Source: Acidobacteriota bacterium
GTDB taxonomy: Bacteria > Acidobacteriota > Terriglobia > Terriglobales > Acidobacteriaceae
Direction: 5' to 3'
Length of the DNA stretch: 64,000 bases
Assembly (NCBI GenBank): GCA_021780415.1
Contig: JAJXYW010000055.1
Coordinates: 1-64,000, forward strand
Each line of letters starts with the position of its first letter. Position 1 is the first letter of the stretch. Positions 53,208 to 60,481 of the stretch are shown here, one piece after another. The notes under the pieces were generated by a model. The model searched no databases and was not told where the DNA came from. It saw nothing but the letters and a program-made list of their open reading frames with translations. A program made the translations under genes and the position numbers.

Positions 53208-54053
53208 TTACTTACCCTTCGTCACCAGCTTCCGGCTGGGATCGAAAAGCTCCGCGGCCAGCTTCACGTTGTACACCGCTCTGGTCAGAAACCTCTCGCC
53301 GGTCATATCGCCGTTGTGCGTCGTAACGATCGAATACGGCGTCGCGATCCCCTGCACCACATGGTAGTCGGCAAACTCCTCGACCTCGGTATTCCAGTCC
53401 TTGTACACCGGATCGCGCCATCGAAAGCTCAAGCTCAGCGGCAGATGCGTGCTCTGGTCCAGCGTCAGCGTCACCGCATCGTTTCCGGCGCTCACAACGC
53501 TCACCTCATCGGCCGCATGGCGCTCCACCATCTTCGACCCCTCATCGATCACCATCACGCCCGGCTGCTTCAGCCACTCCTCCACCACGGTCTCCACCGA
53601 GTGCCTCCGCCACCGCTGATACTCCTCCACCTCCATCGCCGACAGCGGTCGCGTTCCCTTGTACGTAATCTCGTAGCCGTTCTCGCCCGTCCACACCTCC
53701 GCCACATCCCGATGGTCCTTCGCCACGATCGCCCCAAAGTGCGAGATCATCACCACCCGCTCGCCAAACGGCTGCACGCGGTAATACTCCTCAAACTGCG
53801 TAGCCCCGCCATCCGGCTGCCCCTTGTAAAACCTCGCCGTCCGTCCCTCGAAGATCCACGTCTGCCGCTGCAGCCATGCGTCTCCTCCCAACGCCGCGAC
53901 CATCGCCTCCAGCAGCTTCTGCCCCCGGGCCGCATCCTCCACACGCGCAACCTGCGCACTCGGCACCGCCGCAGCCTGCGCTCCCGCGCTCAAACACCCT
54001 CCACCCAACACCACTCCCACGCAAACGCACTCTCGCCATCCGCGCAGCATCAT
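53208..54053 (-). CDS. Exported protein, LolA-like fold (outer-membrane lipoprotein-sorting style)
   Basis: From the ATG at 54053, which overlaps the SDR stop as ATGA, the product is 281 residues with a signal peptide (MMLRGWRECVCVGVVLGGGCLSAGAQAAA). The mature part reads ARGQKLLEAMVAALGGDAWLQRQTWIFEGRTARFYKGQ...EYYRVQPFGERVVMISHFGAIVAKDHRDVAEVWTGENGYEITYKGTRPL..., then VTLTLDQSTHLPLSLSFRWRDPVYKDWNTEVEEFADYHVVQGIATPYSI, a half-barrel of beta strands like outer-membrane lipoprotein-sorting proteins. The role is inferred from fold style. It is translationally coupled to the SDR gene upstream. Confidence 0.7.
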   Translation of the reverse strand: MMLRGWRECVCVGVVLGGGCLSAGAQAAAVPSAQVARVEDAARGQKLLEAMVAALGGDAWLQRQTWIFEGRTARFYKGQPDGGATQFEEYYRVQPFGERVVMISHFGAIVAKDHRDVAEVWTGENGYEITYKGTRPLSAMEVEEYQRWRRHSVETVVEEWLKQPGVMVIDEGSKMVERHAADEVSVVSAGNDAVTLTLDQSTHLPLSLSFRWRDPVYKDWNTEVEEFADYHVVQGIATPYSIVTTHNGDMTGERFLTRAVYNVKLAAELFDPSRKLVTKGK

Positions 54054-54880
54054 CCCACCAGCACCGCGCCGCCATTTACGTTGAACACTTCGCCGGACAC
54101 AAACCCCGCCCACTTCGTGCACAGAAACACCACCGGCCCGGCAATCTCCTCCGGCTCCGCCGGACGCCCCAGCGGAATCAACCCCAGCGCCTTCTTCGAC
54201 GCCACCGGATCACTCAGCGTCGCCTCCGACATCTCCGTCCGCACCCATCCCGGCGCCACGCAGTTGCACAGAATCCCCTGCGGCGCCAGCTCACTCGACA
54301 GGCTCTTCGTCAGCGAGATCAGTGCGCCCTTGCTCGCCGCATAGTCCGCATGAAACGCCTCACCCCTCTGCGCCGCCGTCGACGCAATCAGCACCACATG
54401 CCCTCGCGAAGCATTGGATGTCCCATCTTCCGCCGCAGGGACACGGGCCTGCGCCAACATCACCGCCACCGCCGCCTGCACCAGCCCGAACACGCTGTCC
54501 AGATTCACCCCCAGCGTCCCGCGCCACTGCGCCGCGCTCATCGTCGCAATCGGCTGATCGTGTGGCGGCCAGATCCCATGATTCACCACCACGCAATCCA
54601 GCCTCCCGAACACCCCGACCGCCGCAGCCACCAGCGCCTGCCCATCCTCCACCGTCGCCAGTTCCTGCTTCACGGCGCGGCAAACATCCTCGCCCCCGCA
54701 AGCCTTTACCAACTCCTGCGCCTGCGTCTCTGCGCTGCGATAGCTGAACACCACCCGCGCTCCCGCCTGCCGCAGCAGCCGCACCGTAGCCGCTCCAATC
54801 CCCCGCGACCCGCCCGTTACCAGCACCACTTTATCTTCCAGAGAGAGCGAGACACCGCCCGTTGGTTGTGAGAAACTCAT
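54050..54880 (-). CDS. Short-chain dehydrogenase/reductase, FabG-like
   Basis: The 276-residue SDR has the NAD(P) motif VVLVTGGSRGIGAAT, NHG in the third strand (VVNHGIWPP), and the catalytic pair Ser (VLIASTAAQ) with YAASK. LAPQGILCNCVAPGWVRTEM and GPVVFLCTKWAGFVSGEVFNVNGG complete the FabG pattern. It may be a 3-oxoacyl-ACP reductase or an oxidoreductase of another pathway. An extra loop (ARVPAAEDGTSNASRGH) before the fifth strand is encoded by repeat-like DNA at 54412-54445. The stop overlaps the start of the LolA-like gene. Confidence 0.87.
   Translation of the reverse strand: MSFSQPTGGVSLSLEDKVVLVTGGSRGIGAATVRLLRQAGARVVFSYRSAETQAQELVKACGGEDVCRAVKQELATVEDGQALVAAAVGVFGRLDCVVVNHGIWPPHDQPIATMSAAQWRGTLGVNLDSVFGLVQAAVAVMLAQARVPAAEDGTSNASRGHVVLIASTAAQRGEAFHADYAASKGALISLTKSLSSELAPQGILCNCVAPGWVRTEMSEATLSDPVASKKALGLIPLGRPAEPEEIAGPVVFLCTKWAGFVSGEVFNVNGGAVLVG
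54412..54445. repeat. Repeat-like element inside the SDR gene
   Basis: On the minus strand CGTGTCCCTGCGGCGGAAGA followed by TGGGACATCCAATG has the same order of blocks as 11298-11331 and 34562-34595 (TGTC, a middle block, then TGGGRCAYYC), although the arms are less complementary. It encodes extra loop residues between helices and keeps the frame. Confidence 0.45.
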
Positions 54881-54939
54881 GTCGAAGTTGTAGCAGGTCT
54901 CCGCGCTGGATCCAATTCCCGTTCGCCAGGAGTTCCCCG

Positions 54940-55338
54940 ATGAAATACGCCGTCCTCTCGTCTCGCCTTCTACTCGGCCTCATCTTCTTCGTCTTTGGCA
55001 TGAACACCATCCTGAACTTCCTGCACATGCCCTACCCCGCCGGCGACGCCCTCATCTGGTACGGCATCATGGCCGCGCACTCCTGGATGTCCTTCACCGC
55101 CATCATCATGATCGTCGCCGGTCTTCTGCTTCTCGTTGGCCGCTTCGTTCCGCTGGCGCTGGCCCTGCTGGCGCCCATCATCGTCAACATCCTGCTCTAC
55201 CACGCTCTGCTCTGGCCCCACGGATTCATCCCGGCCGTCGTCGTCACCTTGCTGGAAGTCATCCTCCTTATCGCCTACCACCGCAGCTTCGCCCCACTCT
55301 TCGTGCCCGACCCACCCATCAGCACCCCGAAGCCTTAG
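54940..55338 (+). CDS. DoxX-like small membrane protein
   Basis: The ATG at 54940 has AGGAG seven bases upstream. The 132-residue protein has four hydrophobic helices: LSSRLLLGLIFFVFGMNTILNF, HSWMSFTAIIMIVAGLLLLVG, LALALLAPIIVNILLYHALL, and AVVVTLLEVILLIAY. The size and topology fit DoxX-like proteins, and LLGLIFFVFGMN is the DoxX-like N-terminal pattern. Function in this family is mostly unknown. It is divergent from the SDR gene. Confidence 0.75.
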   Translation: MKYAVLSSRLLLGLIFFVFGMNTILNFLHMPYPAGDALIWYGIMAAHSWMSFTAIIMIVAGLLLLVGRFVPLALALLAPIIVNILLYHALLWPHGFIPAVVVTLLEVILLIAYHRSFAPLFVPDPPISTPKP

Positions 55339-55354
55339 CACCCCGAAGCCTTAG
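55321..55354. repeat. Tandem 16-bp repeat at the DoxX-like gene end
   Basis: CACCCCGAAGCCTTAG occurs twice in a row (55323-55338 and 55339-55354). The first copy contains the stop codon of the DoxX-like gene. It is a short tandem duplication without visible function. Confidence 0.75.
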
Positions 55355-55384
55355 CGATTTAGCCCAGCAACCACGCTCCCGCAA

Positions 55385-55846
55385 CTACGCGTGCCGCTTC
55401 CCCCTGGCTGCCGCCTTCTCCTCTGCGCGCCTGGCCAGCAACCGCCGCCGCTCCGCAATCAACTTCCCCCGCGCTCGCTCCGGCATCGCCAGCACCTCGC
55501 GCACGCCCTTCGGCAGCTTCGCCAGCGTGATCGCATGCGCGGCACGCAGCTCACTCTCCCACTCGGTATTGCGCAGCACGACCCACGCGTCCACGGCCAC
55601 CCAATGAATGCGCGCCATATACGGCGCCGGCACCATCCCCTCGCGTTCCACCAGCTCCGCAAACCTCTCCGGCCCAGCCGAGTAGCTCACCACCCCATGC
55701 TCACCCGCATCCAGATTCATCAGGCAAAACATCTTCCCGCCAATCGCCTTGTCCCCCACCCAGAACACAAGATTGTCGCCCCACTGCATCGTCTCGACCA
55801 CATGCGGCAACCCCAGCAAAAACGCCCGCGCTCGCTCCACGTCCAT
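55385..55846 (-). CDS. MmcQ/YjbR-family protein
   Basis: From MDVERARAFLLGLPHVVETMQWGDNLVFWVGDKAIGGKMFCLMNLD the product is 153 residues, with the usual MmcQ/YjbR core continuing through MVPAPYMARIHWVAVDAWVVLRNTEWESELRAAHAITLAKLP. The C-terminus is a basic helix (RGKLIAERRRLLARRAEEKAAARGKRHA). The family has a CyaY-like fold and may bind DNA; function is not established. TATACT lies eight bases before the ATG on the minus strand, so transcription could begin at or just before the start codon. It is divergent from tyrS. Confidence 0.85.
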   Translation of the reverse strand: MDVERARAFLLGLPHVVETMQWGDNLVFWVGDKAIGGKMFCLMNLDAGEHGVVSYSAGPERFAELVEREGMVPAPYMARIHWVAVDAWVVLRNTEWESELRAAHAITLAKLPKGVREVLAMPERARGKLIAERRRLLARRAEEKAAARGKRHA

Positions 55847-55851
55847 GCGCC

Positions 55852-55932
55852 AAAGTATAAGCCACGACCGAACTCGCCCACCCCACCACGCGAAGCCTCC
55901 CGCCGTCCGCGCAGGACCGCAGGACCTATACT
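55852..55932. promoter_or_regulatory. Divergent promoter region MmcQ-like / tyrS
   Basis: The 98-base spacer between the divergent genes contains TATACT (-10 candidate) in each direction: minus strand at 55854-55859 for the MmcQ-like gene, and plus strand at 55927-55932 for tyrS. The tyrS start codon follows 12 bases later. -35 hexamers are not obvious on either side. The 27-base repeat of 55891-55917 lies between the two. Confidence 0.4.
55891..55917. repeat. CGAAGCCTCCCGCCGTCCGC repeat, copy 2
   Basis: This copy is identical over 27 bases to 40215-40241 and agrees with 61810-61833 at 23 of 24 positions over its own 55901-55924 stretch. It lies inside the divergent promoter region of tyrS and the MmcQ-like gene. 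Confidence 0.8.
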
Positions 55933-55944
55933 TTAACTTGACCC

Positions 55945-57234
55945 ATGCCGACCCAACCTCACACCGCATTCCTCCCCGTCGCCGACCAGCTCGACCTCAT
56001 CACCAAGGGCGCAGCCGAGATCATTCCTCCCGCCGCCGCCACCGCGCCCGACGGCCTCCGCGCGCGCCTCGAAGACTCCCGCCGCACCGGCATCCCTCTC
56101 CGCATCAAGGCCGGCTTCGACCCCACCGCCCCCGATCTCCACCTCGGCCACACCGTGCTCATGCGCAAGCTCAAGCACTTCCAGCAGCTCGGCCACACCG
56201 TCATCTTCCTCATCGGCGACTCCACCGCCCTCATCGGCGACCCGACCGGCAAGAACGTCACCCGCAAGCCCCTCACCCGCGAAGAGATCGCCGCCAACGC
56301 CGAGACCTACAAGGAGCAAGTCTTCAAGATCCTCGACCGCGACAAAACCGAGGTCCGCTACAACTCCGAGTGGCTCGACAAACTCGGCTACTACGACATC
56401 GTTAAGCTCCAGGCCAAGTTCACCGTCTCGCAGATGCTCGAGCGCGAAGACTTCCACAAGCGCTTCCAGGCCGAAGAGTCCATCGCCATGCATGAGCTGC
56501 TCTATCCCATCATGCAGGGCTACGACTCCGTCATGCTCGAGTGCGACGTCGAGCTCGGCGGCACCGACCAGAAGTTCAACCTCATGCGCGGCCGCGACCT
56601 CCAGCGCGACGCCGGCCAGAAGCCCCAGATCGTCCTCATGACGCCCATCCTCGAAGGCCTTGACGGCGTCCAGAAGATGTCCAAGTCCCTCAACAACGCC
56701 ATCGGCATCAAAGACCCCGCCAGCGAGATGTACGGCAAGCTCATGAGCATCAGCGACGATCTCATGTGGCGCTACTGGACCTTCCTCACCGACCTCCCGC
56801 AGTCCCAGATCGACGCCATGCAGGCCGACGTCGCCAGCGGCAGCCTGCATCCGATGCAGGCCAAAAAGAATCTGGCCCACTCCATCACCGCCGACTTCCA
56901 CTCCCCCGCCGAAGCCGCCGCCGCCGCCGAATCCTGGGCCACACAGTTCCAGCAGAAAGGCGTCGCCGAAGACCTCCCCGTCGTCGAAATCAGCCTCGCC
57001 AGCGAAGGCCTGCTCGCAACCGACACCACCGAGCCAACCCTGCGCATTCCAAAGCTCCTCCAACTCGCCGGGCTCGCATCCTCCACCGGCGAAGCCACGC
57101 GCAAGCTCGCCGAGAACGCCGTCTCCATCGACGGCACCAAGTTCACCGGACGAACCCTCTCTCGCAAGGCTCTCGGCGATGAGCCCACTCTCCGCCTCGG
57201 CAAAAAAGCCATGCGCATCCACTGGATCGAATAG
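55945..57234 (+). CDS. tyrS: Tyrosyl-tRNA synthetase
   Basis: The 429-residue class I synthetase has [23 protein letters not shown] (HIGH motif as HLGH), [20 protein letters not shown], and KMSKS ([14 protein letters not shown]). The C-terminus carries the S4 RNA-binding domain ([29 protein letters not shown]). The [15 protein letters not shown] region and overall length fit the TyrS2 (TyrZ-like) subfamily. It charges tRNA-Tyr in the cytoplasm. pheS, pheT and infC are elsewhere in the window and not linked to it. Confidence 0.96.
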   Translation: MPTQPHTAFLPVADQLDLITKGAAEIIPPAAATAPDGLRARLEDSRRTGIPLRIKAGFDPTAPDLHLGHTVLMRKLKHFQQLGHTVIFLIGDSTALIGDPTGKNVTRKPLTREEIAANAETYKEQVFKILDRDKTEVRYNSEWLDKLGYYDIVKLQAKFTVSQMLEREDFHKRFQAEESIAMHELLYPIMQGYDSVMLECDVELGGTDQKFNLMRGRDLQRDAGQKPQIVLMTPILEGLDGVQKMSKSLNNAIGIKDPASEMYGKLMSISDDLMWRYWTFLTDLPQSQIDAMQADVASGSLHPMQAKKNLAHSITADFHSPAEAAAAAESWATQFQQKGVAEDLPVVEISLASEGLLATDTTEPTLRIPKLLQLAGLASSTGEATRKLAENAVSIDGTKFTGRTLSRKALGDEPTLRLGKKAMRIHWIE

Positions 57235-57250
57235 CTCGGCGCTTTGAAGT

Positions 57251-57270
57251 GGCGGGGCTTCAGCCCCGCC
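57251..57270. repeat. REP-type hairpin, upstream copy 1
   Basis: GGCGGGGC (57251-57258), loop TTCA, GCCCCGCC (57263-57270) is a perfect 8-bp hairpin between tyrS and the transposase gene. Confidence 0.8.
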
Positions 57271-57290
57271 ATACACCACCCGTAAGAAGA

Positions 57291-57304
57291 GGGGCTTTAG
57301 CCCC
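57291..57304. repeat. REP-type hairpin, upstream copy 2
   Basis: GGGGC-TTTA-GCCCC is a second, shorter hairpin directly before the transposase start codon. It probably belongs to the same REP pair as 57251-57270. Confidence 0.75.
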
Positions 57305-57315
57305 GGGGGGAACGG

Positions 57316-57798
57316 ATGCGGCCCACACGAGAACTCTTCCGGCAAGCAGACCAGACCTGCTTCGCCACCTTCCAGACCTCACACCGCCAGTGCTTCTTCC
57401 GCAACGAGCGCTGGTCCATTCTATTTCTAAAGACCTTGGAGCATTATCTTCCCCAGACGGGCCTGCATGACTTTGTCATCATGCCAGACCACATCCACCT
57501 ACAGCTCAGCCCGCAAGTACCTCTCGAACGCGCCATTCAACTCCTCAAGGGCGGCTTTTCCTTCCAGGCACGGCGAGAACTCCAGTGGAAGCGTGACATC
57601 TGGCAAGCAGGTTTCTCCGACCACCGAATCCGCGACCTCGCCGACTGGGACGAACACCAGGACTATCTGTTCAAAAACACTCAGTCGGGTCGCGCCGAAG
57701 ATCGCGCCATGCGCGGCATCCTGAGTGGGCTGACGTTGCATCCACTCCCTCAGTGGCTAAAGCCACCCGCCGGCTCTACAACCAACGACGGAGCTTAA
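57316..57798 (+). CDS. REP-associated tyrosine transposase (RAYT, Y1/IS200-like family)
   Basis: The 160-residue protein belongs to the HUH Y1 transposase superfamily. The metal-binding HUH motif lies in FVIMPDHIHLQLSPQ (His, Ile, His; residues about 57-61), and the candidate catalytic Tyr is in EHQDYLFKNTQ, equivalent to the Y..N segment of RAYTs. Conserved RAYT patterns include LLKGGFSFQARRELQWKRDIWQAGFSDHRIRD. RAYTs process and mobilise REP hairpins; here hairpins flank the gene on both sides, and the C-terminal end (QWLKPPAGSTTND) is itself encoded by REP DNA. The gene is apparently intact. Confidence 0.85.
   Translation: MRPTRELFRQADQTCFATFQTSHRQCFFRNERWSILFLKTLEHYLPQTGLHDFVIMPDHIHLQLSPQVPLERAIQLLKGGFSFQARRELQWKRDIWQAGFSDHRIRDLADWDEHQDYLFKNTQSGRAEDRAMRGILSGLTLHPLPQWLKPPAGSTTNDGA
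57753..57766. repeat. REP-type hairpin, downstream copy
   Basis: GTGGC-TAAA-GCCAC lies within the last codons of the transposase gene, followed at 57790-57803 by GGAGCTTAAGCCCC, an imperfect second hairpin. Their loops (TAAA, TTAA) match the upstream TTCA/TTTA loops in inverted sense. Confidence 0.7.
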
Positions 57799-57851
57799 GC
57801 CCCGCCCCTTCAAATCCAGAAGCACGCCCAACCAGGTCCCTGATCCCAGCC

Positions 57852-59273
57852 ATGCTGCGCACCGCCAACATCATCGGTTCCGGTCCCAACGGCCTTGCCG
57901 CCGCCATCACCCTCGCGCAACGCGGCGTCGCCGTCACGGTCTACGAGCGCAACGCCCAACTCGGCGGAGCCTGCGCCACCGCCGAGGTCACCCTCCCCGG
58001 CTTCCACCACGACCTCGGCTCCTCCGCCTACCCCCTCGGTGTCGCCAGCCCCTTCTTCCGCAGCCTCCCGCTAGCTGCTCACGGCCTGCGCTGGATCGAG
58101 CCGCCCGCACCCGTCGCCCACCCCCTCGACGACGGCACAGCCATCACGCTCGAGCACACCCTCGAAGCCACCATCGCCCAACTCGGCGCGCACGATGCCG
58201 CCGCCTGGCACTCACTCCTCGCCTCCTCCGTCCTAGACTGGCCCCTGCTCGTCGATGACGTCACCCAGCCTCTCCTCCGCTTCCCCACGCATCCCCTCGC
58301 GATGGCCCGGTTCGGCCCCGCCGCTCTCATGCCCGCGCAACTCCTCGCCACCACGCTCTTCCGCGACGAGCGCGCCCGAGCTCTCTTCGCCGGCATAGCC
58401 GCGCACTCCGTCCTTCCCCTCAGCCACATCGCCAGCTCAGCCACAGGACTCGTCCTCGCCGCCGCTGGCCACACCACCGGCTGGCCCATCGCTGCATCTG
58501 GCGCGCAGTCCATCACCAACGCCCTCGCCGCCTACCTCCACTCCCTCGGCGGCCGCATTCTCCTCAACGCCGAGATCCACCAACTCGCCGACCTCCCGCC
58601 CGCCGACGTCACCCTCTTCGACACCAGCGTCCCAGCCCTCATGCGCATAGCCAGCAACGCGCTCGCCCCCGGCTATCTCCAACAGCTCAGCCGCTTCCGC
58701 CCCGGCCCCGGCATCTTCAAGCTCGACTTCGCCCTCAGCCAGCCCATCCCCTGGCGTGCTCCCGAGTGCCTCCGCGCCGCCACCGTCCACCTCGGCGGCA
58801 CGCTCGCCGAAATCTCCCACTCCGAGCACGACGCCTTCCGCGGCCGCCTCAACGACAACCCCTTCGTCCTGCTCGTCCAGCCCAGCCTCTTCGACGCCTC
58901 TCGTGCTCCGCAAGGCAAGCACACCGCCTGGGCCTACTGCCACGTCCCCACCGGCTTCACCGTCGATCGCACCCACGTTATCGAGCGCCAGATCGCCCGC
59001 TTCGCTCCCGGCTTCCAGGACTGCATCCTCGCCCGCCGCGCCAGCAACGCCAACACCCTCGCCGACTGGAACCCCAACCTCATCGGCGGCGACATCTCCG
59101 GCGGCGCCATGACCCTCCCCCAGCTTCTCTTCCGTCCCACCGCCCGCGGCTATCGCACCAGCAACCCGCGCATCTACCTCTGCAGCTCCTCCACGCCTCC
59201 CGGCGGCGGCGTCCACGGCATGTGCGGACACCTCGCCGCCCTCGCCGCCTACCGCGACCTCGCCCAGCCATAG
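57852..59273 (+). CDS. FAD-dependent oxidoreductase, phytoene-desaturase-like
   Basis: The 473-residue protein begins with a dinucleotide-binding motif (ANIIGSGPNGLAAAITLAQRGVAVTVYERNAQLGGACATAEVTLPGFHHDLGSSAYPL), the pattern of phytoene-desaturase-like flavoproteins. The middle has a substrate-domain helix pair, and the C-terminus closes with RIYLCSSSTPPGGGVHGMCGHLAALAAYRDLA, the FAD-contacting GGGVHGM segment. Substrates in this clan include carotenoids and amines; none is indicated here. An upstream in-frame ATG (57753) would start inside REP DNA and is rejected. No ribosome-binding site is evident. Confidence 0.87.
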   Translation: MLRTANIIGSGPNGLAAAITLAQRGVAVTVYERNAQLGGACATAEVTLPGFHHDLGSSAYPLGVASPFFRSLPLAAHGLRWIEPPAPVAHPLDDGTAITLEHTLEATIAQLGAHDAAAWHSLLASSVLDWPLLVDDVTQPLLRFPTHPLAMARFGPAALMPAQLLATTLFRDERARALFAGIAAHSVLPLSHIASSATGLVLAAAGHTTGWPIAASGAQSITNALAAYLHSLGGRILLNAEIHQLADLPPADVTLFDTSVPALMRIASNALAPGYLQQLSRFRPGPGIFKLDFALSQPIPWRAPECLRAATVHLGGTLAEISHSEHDAFRGRLNDNPFVLLVQPSLFDASRAPQGKHTAWAYCHVPTGFTVDRTHVIERQIARFAPGFQDCILARRASNANTLADWNPNLIGGDISGGAMTLPQLLFRPTARGYRTSNPRIYLCSSSTPPGGGVHGMCGHLAALAAYRDLAQP

Positions 59274-59345
59274 CCAGCCTCTCCGCCACAAACAGCAACG
59301 CCCGCGAGAAGTCTCGCGGGCGCTACCATCTGTGGCAGGACGTGT

Positions 59346-59969
59346 CTAGGCTGTCGGCGCTCCCGGAGCAACAGCTCCGGCCGTATGCGCAGCCGGCTTC
59401 ACCTTGGGCGCAGCCGCAGGCTGCTGCACCTCGGCCTTCTTTGCCGGAGCCAGGATCGCATGCAGCGTCGTACCTTCCATGCGCGGCATAAACTCCACCG
59501 TTCCAGCCTCGCCAATGTCCATAATCAGGCGGTTGATGATCTTGTATCCCAGGTCGCGATGCGCCATCTGACGCCCCTTGAAGCGCAGGCTGGCCTTCAC
59601 CTTGTCCCCGTCGCCGAGGAACCGCACCGCCTGGTTCTTCTTGGTCTGGTAGTCATGTTCATCAACCGTAACCGAGAACTTGACCTCCTTGATCACAATG
59701 ACCTTCTGCTTCTTGCGTGCAGCGCGGTCGCTCTTGTCCTTCTCGTACAGGTACTTGCCATAGTCCTGTATCTTGCATACCGGCGGTACGGCGTTGGGTG
59801 AGATCTCGACCAGGTCGAGCATCCTCTCGCGGGCCATCTTCAGGGCCTCGAACGGCGCCATCACGCCAAGTTGTTCGCCGCTCTCATCGATCACGCGGAC
59901 TTCGCGCGCGCGGATACGTTCGTTGGTGCGGATAAAAGATTTGACGGAGCGTTTATCTAACGGTGGAAT
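59346..59969 (-). CDS. infC: Translation initiation factor IF-3, AUU start
   Basis: IF-3 keeps 30S subunits free and checks start-codon choice. The start is an ATT at 59967-59969 (minus strand), six bases after GGAGG, giving IPPLDKRSVKSFIRTNERIRAREVRVIDESGEQLGVMAPFEALKMA; no in-frame ATG, GTG or TTG exists near this point. AUU starts are the known autoregulatory feature of infC. Later motifs are VCKIQDYGKYLYEKDKSDRAARKKQKV, EVKFSVTVDEHDYQTKKNQAVRFL and KVKASLRFKGRQMAHRDLGYKI. At 207 residues it exceeds E. coli IF-3, with an Ala/Pro-rich C-terminal tail. rpmI and rplT do not follow. Confidence 0.95.
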   Translation of the reverse strand: MPPLDKRSVKSFIRTNERIRAREVRVIDESGEQLGVMAPFEALKMARERMLDLVEISPNAVPPVCKIQDYGKYLYEKDKSDRAARKKQKVIVIKEVKFSVTVDEHDYQTKKNQAVRFLGDGDKVKASLRFKGRQMAHRDLGYKIINRLIMDIGEAGTVEFMPRMEGTTLHAILAPAKKAEVQQPAAAPKVKPAAHTAGAVAPGAPTA

Positions 59970-60481
59970 ATTCAGCCTCCACGGCCCGCACTCGCTGCGG
60001 CCATGTTTTCAGGAATTTAGTTTGGGTTTCCGCACGAGTGCGCAGAAACCACAGCACTCGCGAGTATAGCACTCGTGCGGTGCTGATCTATGCACCGCGT
60101 GGCACACAGTCCGGATGGCTACCCCCTCCCCATCGTCTTGCTAAAGACTCTGCAATGAACACCTTCCCCCTAAAGTGTTCCATTCAAAAGACTTCGTCCT
60201 CCTTGAAATCAATCCATTGCAAAATCGCTCCGCAATGGATTCCATCCAGAGACATAGAGCCAAAGCATTGCATCAAAAGAGGTTACGGGAATCATTCAGG
60301 CCACACCCTCTCGGGCCGTCCGAAAATCGCCCTGCTTGCACGATAACGGCCATCTCAAGCCGCATCGCACGTATGACGCGCCTAACTCCCGAGGCTTGCG
60401 GCACCACGAGAGCGCTGGCAGTTCCTGCGACTAACCCGGCCGGTCCCTGCCCCCCGGTTAGACTTCAGAGAAGGCCCGCCG
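59970..60481. other. infC leader and gene-free spacer
   Basis: The minus-strand infC leader lies at about 59970-60056. An extended -10 TGCTATACT (60063-60071, minus strand) precedes it. The leader contains a stem made from GTTTC and GAAAC arms around 60027-60051. The remainder (60072-60481) shows no gene; its base composition is lower in GC, and short frames there (for example 60175-60684) lack motifs. The antiporter start has GAAGG six bases upstream. Confidence 0.5.
60063..60071 (-). promoter_or_regulatory. Extended -10 promoter element of infC
   Basis: On the minus strand TGCTATACT gives a TGn extended -10 with TATACT hexamer. A -35 is not obvious, as often with extended -10 promoters. 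The same TATACT hexamer appears before zapB-like, tyrS and the MmcQ-like gene. Confidence 0.45.

Noticed and set aside
50843..54344. Long plus-strand frames opposite lpxI, lpxA and fabZ
   Set aside because: His/Arg/Pro-rich shadow frames; the minus-strand genes carry complete family motifs.
57251..57803. Rho-independent terminators around the transposase
   Set aside because: The hairpins lack T-runs and occur in REP-like pairs with related loops; REP elements fit better.
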